Shown here: positions 35,385 through 44,300 of the stretch, one piece after another
Layout: the number at the start of each line of letters is the position of its first letter
Numbering within the stretch: position 1 is the stretch's first letter
From: Verrucomicrobiaceae bacterium
Lineage (GTDB): Bacteria > Verrucomicrobiota > Verrucomicrobiia > Verrucomicrobiales > Verrucomicrobiaceae
Length of the DNA stretch: 64,000 nucleotides
Assembly (NCBI GenBank): GCA_027486585.1
Contig: JAIXOU010000118.1
Coordinates: 1 to 64,000, forward strand
Direction: 5' to 3'
The notes under the pieces: generated by a model
The model's input: the letters and a program-made list of their open reading frames with translations, nothing else
Told to the model about the DNA's origin: nothing
Database searches by the model: none
Translations under genes and position numbers: made by a program

Positions 35385-38300
35385 ATGTCACATCAAGCAT
35401 CTCCGACCCTTCGTCTCATGCGCCAAAAACGCCTCTGGATCAGCAGTTCCCTCGCTGGTCTGATGGCTCTTTGGCAGATTGGCCAGCCTTTGCAGGCAGC
35501 GACTTTTTACTGGAATACTGACGGCAGTGACACGGGTAACTTGATTGATGGCACTAATTTGGGCGGCATTGGTGCTTGGGACACCGCGACTTCAAATTGG
35601 TGGCCAGTGCCTGCTGGGGCGCTAACGACTTGGGGGAATACCAGTTCTGACATCGCCATTTTCAGTGGTCCATCGGTTAGCATCCCGACTCTGAATACGG
35701 TGACGCTTAGCAGCGGCATTACTGCTAACCAGCTCCGATTTAATCGTAGTGGCTACGCACTCACAGGGGGTGATTTGACTCTAGCTGGCACGGCGCCAAC
35801 CCTACAGGTGAACTTTGCTGAAACCGCAACTATCAACAGTCAGCTTTTAGGAACAGCGGGGTTGACCATGGCTGGCGGCGGCACCGTTCGGTTGACCAAT
35901 GCTTCGAATAGCTATACCGGCACCACTACGATCAATAGTGGTATTCTCTCGATTTCTAATGCGGCAGCGCTTGGGACAGACGCTTCCGCGATTGTTCTCA
36001 ATGGTTCAGCGACTCGTGGCTTTGGCGGTGGGGCGCTGATGCTGGAGGGTGATGTGACGCTTTCACGGGGAGTGACTATGCAGGGCGTTGGGCCTGTGCC
36101 TGCGACGGGTTCAGCGCTGATGAGCGTGGGCAACAACACGATCACCGGACCAGTGACGAATGGGAGCGCAACTGTGAACACTGCGCTCACTTCGGCTGGC
36201 GGCCGCCTGACTCTGGCGGATGTGACGCTAGGGGGCACGGCGGGCACCATCTTCATGACTTTTGGGACAACTAATTCGGTTGGCGCTGGCAGTTATGCGA
36301 TCACGGGGACGCTCGCGAGCGTGGTGAGTGCGCAGGGTACTATTCAGAAAGTCGGTGCGGGAACCTTGTTCCTTAGGCCGTCGAACGCCGCTGGTTATAG
36401 CGGCATCTTCCAGGTGAGTACTGGTTCGATCCGTGTGACGGATACTGCGGCACTGGGCACGAGTGCGGCGGCCAATGCGATTGATTTAAATGGTGGTATG
36501 TTGGAACTTCGCACGGACACGCCGACCTTTGCGAGTGCCAAGCGCGTCAACTTGAACAACGGTAGCGGTGCGACGGATTTGCTGCTGGATCGTTCACCTG
36601 GCGGAACCGGATTGAACCAGACGGTGACTTTTGCCAATTTCGATTATGACTCTGGGGAAACAATCGCGATCAATACACGCAACGGTTACGGGTCAACATT
36701 CACAGCGGCGACGGCCATTGGAGATGGTGCAGGGGACACGACGCTGACGAACAACGGTAATGGTCTTATCACCTATGGTGGCACGGTTTGGGGAAATACT
36801 AACGCGACGGCGCGCACATTGACTGTCAATGGTACAGGGAATACATTGATGTCGGGAAGCATCACAGCTTCTGGTGCCAATCATTTGCTGGTGAAAAGCG
36901 GTACGGGCGCGGTCACGATTCAGGGAACCGCCAGCACTTATCTTGGTGCGACCACGATCAGCGGCGGTGCATTGACGGTGACGGACTTCCGCACGCTCAA
37001 TGGGCATAGCACGGGAACGAATACTGCAGCGATTAACATCGGCAGTACGGCGACTGCGGGTATTCTCACGATCGGTTCACAGACAGCAGCGACAGCGGCT
37101 GGCCTAACGTTGCTGACTGGCAAGTCAATCAATCTCGCTGGCACGAGTGGGGGGGCGACGATCAATGCTAACCAGGCTTTCGCGGCACCAGTAATCATTG
37201 GCAGTGTGACGGCCACAGGTGCCGGTGCCAAGAGCTTGACATTGGGCGGCACGAGCACTCAGGAGAATATTATTTCTGGAGTGATTCCAGACAGCACATC
37301 TGCAACGTCATTGGTGAAGGCCGACGCGGGACTTTGGGCCTTGTCTGGAACGAATACCTTTACGGGTTCCACGACGATTAGCGGGGGCACCTTGAGGCTC
37401 AAAGCCAACGCGGGGACGACTTCGACGGTTCTCGGTGAGGCGGCAGGCAATACAGTGGTTTTCAACGCCAATACCACAACAGGCACCGCAGGGGGGACGC
37501 TTGAGTTGGTCGGTTTTTCAGGCTCCGCGACGACCGAGACTCTAGGGGCGCTGACGCCGACAGCGGGAGCGGTGACGGTCAAATTGACCGGTAACAGCGT
37601 GTCTCCATCCGCTACCAATCTTGCTTTCACATCCTTGGGGGCGACGACGGGGGCATCCAGCGTGAACTTCAGTACCACCGGCGGAAGTAGTGGCGTGGTG
37701 ACATTGACCGGTCAGGCAACCACGACGGCGACAACGCTGCCTGGGACGGCGAACTTCCTCGGTCATTTGTACATCAATGGAGCTGACTTCGCGGCGATCA
37801 ACGGCTCGGCCCAAGTGATCCAGCCGGTCTATGGAACGACGACCGGGTTTGTGAACGCGCCCAGCTCATTGACAGCTGCCAATCACAATTTGCTGACGGG
37901 TAACTTTACGATGGCTACGACAACCGCTGTGTCTTCATTGAAAGCCACTACGCAGACACTGACGCTGGGTGCAGGTCTTACGGTCAATCTTGGTGCCATC
38001 CTGCAGTCAGGGGGCACCGCTACGATTCAGAGCGACAGCTCCACGGCGCGGGCAATTGTGGGCAGTGTTGCTGGGGTGAACGTTGCTATTCGCGTTGACG
38101 GTGCCGGTGACGTGCTCAATCTGGGAGCACTTAATGCTCCAGTGATTATTTCTTCGACCACGACTGCTGGCTTGACGAAGAACGGAGCGGGAACGCTCGT
38201 CATCAATGGCATCAATGCGCAAACTGGCGCGACGACCATTAACGAAGGAACGATTAAGTTGGGTGTCAACTCGGCCCGTCTGAGCGGTGCCAATGCTGCG

Positions 38301-41300
38301 CTGGTGATTCGCCAGGGGGCGACGCTGGACCTCAACGGCCAGTCCTCGGGGACTGCCATCGGAGCCTTTGATGGCGCTGGCACCGTGACCAACAGCAGCG
38401 CGACACCTGCCACGCTCGTCCTAGGTAATGCGACAACGGGTGCAGGAACCTTCGCTGGCATTATTCAAGATGGCGCGGGCGTGATGAACGTGACCAAAAC
38501 CGGTACGACCGGCGCACCGACCTGGAGCGGCCTGAACACCTATACGGGGGTCACCACCATTGGTACGTCGATCTCGACCGGGTTCGTCGTGTCGGTTCCC
38601 TCATTGGCCAACATTGGAACCGCCAGCGGCATTGGCCGCGGCACGAGCACCAGTGACGTCACCAACGCGGCCAGCCTAGTGTTCGGTGGCAGTGCCACCA
38701 CGGGCATCAACTACACCGGCACGACCTCGGTGAGCATCGACCGTCTCTTCACCTTGAACAGCGGCACGGCAGGTGGTGGGGCTCAGATCGCCAACTCTTC
38801 GGCCAACAACTCCACGCTGATCTTTAACAAGACCAACGCACTTAGCTTCGGCACGGGTGCCACAGTGGCCCAGACTCTGACTCTGGGTGGCAGCTCCACG
38901 GGGGACAATCAGATCAACCTGCAGCTTGTGGATAATAGTGCTCTTGCGACCGGTGTGACCAAGATCGGTGCGGGCTTGTGGATTCTTGGCAACTCTTCCA
39001 ATAACTACACTGGCACGACCCAAATTGGCTCAACCACATCGGCCGGCGGCGTGCTGCAAGCGGCAGGCAATGCGCTTTCTCCAAACAGCCCGCTCTTGCT
39101 CGGTGGCACGACTGGTGGTGGCGTGTTCCAAAGCAGTGGCAATTTCACGCGTAATATTACGGCAACGCCAACGTCGGGTGCGGGCACTGTCACGTTCAAC
39201 TCCACGCTAACATCTGGCGCAGTCGGTTTCGCAGCTTCCGACAGCAAGCTTGTCGTGGCTATCGGTGGTATAGGATCTCCAACGGCACTGACCTGGGGCA
39301 GTGGTGGGTTCATGGGCGTGACTGGCACATCAACGGGTGCCTTGGTTTTGAGTTCTACCACGGCACTTTCTGAAATCGAGTTCCGCAATGCGATTGATCT
39401 CAACGGAGCCAACCGCACGATCCAGGTTGATGACAATGGCAATACGTTTGCGGACTACGCCACCATTACTGGTGTCATCAGTGGCACAGGCGGCACGACG
39501 GGTCTTACCAAAACCAGTGGTGGGACTCTGCAACTCTTTGGAGCCAACACTTACTCGGGTGTCACGGCAGTCACCTCGGCCAGCACGCTCGTGGTCAACT
39601 CCTTGGGCAACAGTGCCAATCCGGGCGTTGGCACCAGCCTTGGCACCAGCACTAACGCTAATCTTTCGACCAACGCGCTGACCTTGGGCAACGGCGGCAC
39701 CACGGCTGGCATCCTGCAATACGTCGGCCCGGGTGAAACCAGCGACCGCATGATCCGCATCAATACCACGACGGGCAGCACGCAGATCCACGCCGATGGC
39801 GCCGGACCACTGGTCTTGACCAACGTGCTCAACGACATGGCAGCCGGCAATAAGACACTCTTCCTGCGCGGATCGAACTCTCAGGGCAACATAATCACCA
39901 GCGTACTGGCTGACAATACTGGAACGTTAGGCATCACCGTGGACAGTGCCGCTACTTGGATACTCTCCGGAGCCAACACTTACACGGGGAACACGGACCT
40001 CACTGGCGGCGCTCTTGGCGCAGGGAACGACGCTGCCTTTGGAACCGGCAGCTTGCGCGTGCGCAATGGTTCACTGTTTGCCTATGGTGCAGATCGCACC
40101 ATCACCAATCCCCTGGCGGACACCTCCACCACGACTGCGATCGGCTCAGCCTTCATCGGAGACTACAGCCTGAATCTGTCAGGAACATGGACGCACAGCA
40201 ACACCACTGCAAACCAGACCATCACCAATGGTATCGTATCAGGCAAGACGCTTACCTTGGGAGGGGACTCGCAGTGGAATTCCATCGCCTCAACACGCAC
40301 GCTGACATTCAACGGTTCTGGAGACACGATCTTCAATGGTAACATCACCACTAGCACGGCATTCGGCGTCAGTTTGACTTATTCTGGCACGGGCAGCCTT
40401 ACCTTGGGTGGCACGATCAATCCAGGTGGTGGAGTTTTGACTGTCTCGAGTGGCACTCTAAAACTTGGTGCAAGTGATCGCGTTCCTGACGGTGCGGGTG
40501 CGGCGGATGTGACGATCAGTCCGGCTGCCACCATCAGCGCAACTTTGGACCTCAACGGCAAGAACGAGACCATCAATGGCCTCTCAGCGAACCCCGCTGG
40601 TAATGTCACGATCAATAACAGTTCCGCGACTGCCTCGACGTTCACCGTGGGGGGGAACAATGGAATCGTCACTTTTGGCGGTGGTGCAGGTGCCAATTCA
40701 ATCACCCAGACCGGTGGTGGAGTCATCAATTTGACGAAGATCGGCACCGGTTCTGCCAGCTTTACAGGCACTCTCGGCAATACGGGAACCACTACGGTGA
40801 ACGGTGGCGTTCTGAATTACAACAGCCCAACGGGCACCACGAGCCTCAATGTGGGAACTGGTGGCACACTCAATCTCAAGGGTGGTCTTACCACCCCAGC
40901 AAACCTAACTTCTGTTACTGTGGCGGGCGGGGGGGCCCTGAGCTTTGCGGATGGCGCTGGCACGCCATTCAATAATCTCACCACGCTCAGTCTAGGTCTC
41001 GGAACTGGCACTGCCACTCTCGAACTCGAAGCGGGCGACCTTGGTACAGATACTCTGACCTTGCTTAATCCGAATGTGGCGACAACCGCCAACACCATCA
41101 ACCTACTGGTGAAGGACTTTGACATCACCAGTGGCAATACCTACAACCTGCTGGTTGCTCCTGGCGGTGGTCTTCTTACCGGCGGTGGATCTACCGGGAA
41201 TTACACCTTTAGCCTCGCCGGATACTCGGGTTCCACCCTCTTTCAGTCCGACAATCTTGTCTCGATCACCGCCGGGACCCTGATCACCAGTGACGTTTAC

Positions 41301-44300
41301 TGGAACGGCTTCACCTCCCCGGCTACTACTTCTTGGAACACCATTGATGGCGGTGGTAACACTAATTTCTCCACCGATCTGGCCGGCACGATCCAAGCCA
41401 CCACGCTTCCTGGCAAAGGCCAGAAAGTCATTTTCCAGGCGGACAACCTCACTGGCGGCGCAGCTCTGAGCACTACGCTGGAACAGCCGTTTAAGGTCAA
41501 TGCTCTTGAGTTCAAGCCCAGCACTGCTCCGGCTAATACACCTCTTTCGGTGACCATCGCTCCCGGCAGCACGAGCACCAACTCGCTTACCCTCGTGCCA
41601 TCCTCTTCCGCCGATGGCATCAATTTGAAGACTGGTGGTGCTCCGTTAGTAAGCATCTCTGCTCCTGTTGTTGCTGCTCTCGCGCAGACTTGGACAACGG
41701 CGAATGCTGTCGCCCTGACTGGCGGCACCAGTACCACGACTACATCCATTACTGTCGCCGACACCACGGGGCTTCGCGCTGGGATGACGATCACCGGCAA
41801 TGGCATCGCCGCTGGGACCACCATTGTTTCCGTTGACAGCTTGACTGGCCTTACGCTCTCTGCGGCAACGACCGCAGCGACGGGGCAAAGTTACTATGCA
41901 GCCCAGCAGCTTAATATCTCGGGTGGTCTTTCCGGAACGGGGAACGTGACCAAAGCAGGCTTTGGTAAAGTCGTTCTTAGTGCAGCAAGCACCGGCTACA
42001 CTGGTACCTTCGGCGTCAGTGGCGGCATTGCAGAAGTCACACTTGCAACTGCCCTCAGCGGAGTCGGTGCGACTGCCAACAGCGGAGCCACCATTGCCAT
42101 CAATTCTGGAGGAACGTTCTACTACAATAATCTCACGGCAGACACCGGCGCTGGTGCTTTGAACTTCCCGAATCCGATGACGTTGAATGGCGGCACATTG
42201 GGTGCTGGCGGTGGAACTCGCTTCTACAGCGGTAATGTCAATGTCAGCGCTAACTCTTCCATTAACCTCCGCGATCTGGCAAATGCTACAACTAGCACAA
42301 CCTCGCGCAACATCACGCTCAGCGGCAACATCAGCGGCACGGGTGGTATTGCCTTGGACAGCATTGACACCCCCACTGCTGGCAACGCTGAGACAGGCAC
42401 GCTGACAATCAACAATGGCAGCAGCACCTGGAACGGACCGCTTTCGTTTACCCGAGGCACGGTGGTGTTCACCAACGCGGCTGGAAGCGGGACGGCAACA
42501 CCGTACGTTGGCTTTAACGGGGACATCAAATTCAACCAGTTCGGACGTGTGATCTATCGCAACGTGGACGGTGCTAGCCTGAATCGCACCGCCGCCATCA
42601 GCTTTGCTGCGGGGGCTCTGGGCGAGTTCAGCGTTGACAATCTCGCAGCAACGCTTGCCTCCAATTACACCGTGACGCAGAGCGGCCTGATCACCCTCGG
42701 CTTGGGAGGCACTGGAGCCACGGCCCGGTTCAACCTAGCAGATGCGGCCAGTAATTTGATCATTAACGGAGGGGTTGTCCTCAACGGCAACAGCAGCATC
42801 AGCGTGGAAGGTGGAGACGCGGACTCGCTGGTGTCCATCAACACTACTGGCATCTCCGGCACCGGCAATCTCGCCATCAACGACGAGGCTGGTGCTTGGG
42901 CCGCCACCAGCACCCGCCTAGCCATCAACGCTGCCAGCACGTTCACCGGCAACACCACCCTCAATGAAGGCACCCTCATTCTCGGACACAAGGACGCCCT
43001 TAGCATCGGCAGTTTAACCATAACGGGCGCGAGCAGCCTGCAGGCAGGTGTCGATCTTTCTGCGGGTGGAAGCGGACCAGCACCGAATGCTTTGACTCTG
43101 AGCAATAATCTGACAGTTGCTGGAAGTAACAATCTCACCTTCTCCGGAACCTTCACCGGTACTGGCGGAAATGCGGATCGCACGCTCACCAACAGTCTCA
43201 CTGCTGGCACCCTCGTTCTGAGTGGCACCACCATCAACATCGGTGCCACCGGCAATACCGCCGGCCGCACGCTCACGATCAACGGGGCTGGCAACACGGA
43301 GATCACCGGCCAGATCGTGAATAACACGGCCTTTGCCAATGCGCTCACCAAGAGCGGGACGGGCACACTCACTCTCTCGGGCACAGGCAGTAGCTATACT
43401 GGAGCGACAAATGTCAATGCAGGTATTCTAAAGGTCGGGGCGAATGGCGGCTTGTCCAGCACCAGCGCAGTCACGGTGAATCCAAATGCCACAGGAGCAA
43501 CGGCAACGCTCGACCTTAATGGCTTTAATGCCACGGTCTCGGCCCTCACGATCGGTGGAACAGGACAGACATCCACGAGTGTCGCACTTGTTCAGACCGG
43601 CGTAGGCACACTCACGCTCGGCGGCAATGTCGCTACGAGCGCCACAGGAAATCCAACCAACACGCCGCTTATCACTGGAAATCTTTCCCTTGGAGCGTCT
43701 ACTCGGACGTTCACCATTGCCAATAGCACAGGTTCGGCGGTTGATCTCGATGTCCAGGCAGTTATCTCCGGCGCGGGTGGAATCACCAAGGCAGGTGCTG
43801 GTGTTCTTCAGCTCTCCAATGTAAATACTTACACCGGAGCAACGACGATTAGTCCAGCAGCAGCAGCAAGTTTGGGCGTCATTCTCGCCACGGCATACAA
43901 TGCACTCGGCACGGGAGCAGTGACAACCGTGTTCACTTCGGGTGCCACCACGGGACAGATTCAACTCTCGGGGGGAATCACTCTCGGTAATAGCAGCTTC
44001 ACTACCTCGGGTGTCGGCTCAGACGGCACGACCAATGGTGTCATCCGTAGCGTCAGCGGCTCGAACATTATTTCCGGCCCCCTCAACATGACGGGTGGCG
44101 GCGGTGCCAGCACCTACCGTGCGGATACGGGAGCTTCACTCACGTTCAATGGCAATGTCGGTGGTGTTGGCACAAATGTTAACCGAATCGTCAATCTCGT
44201 GGGTGGCGGTAACTTCGTTTTTAATGGAAATATTACCAACACCAACGATGCAACGGTGTCCACGGTAGGACTTGATTCTGGCAACACAGGGACAACCACT

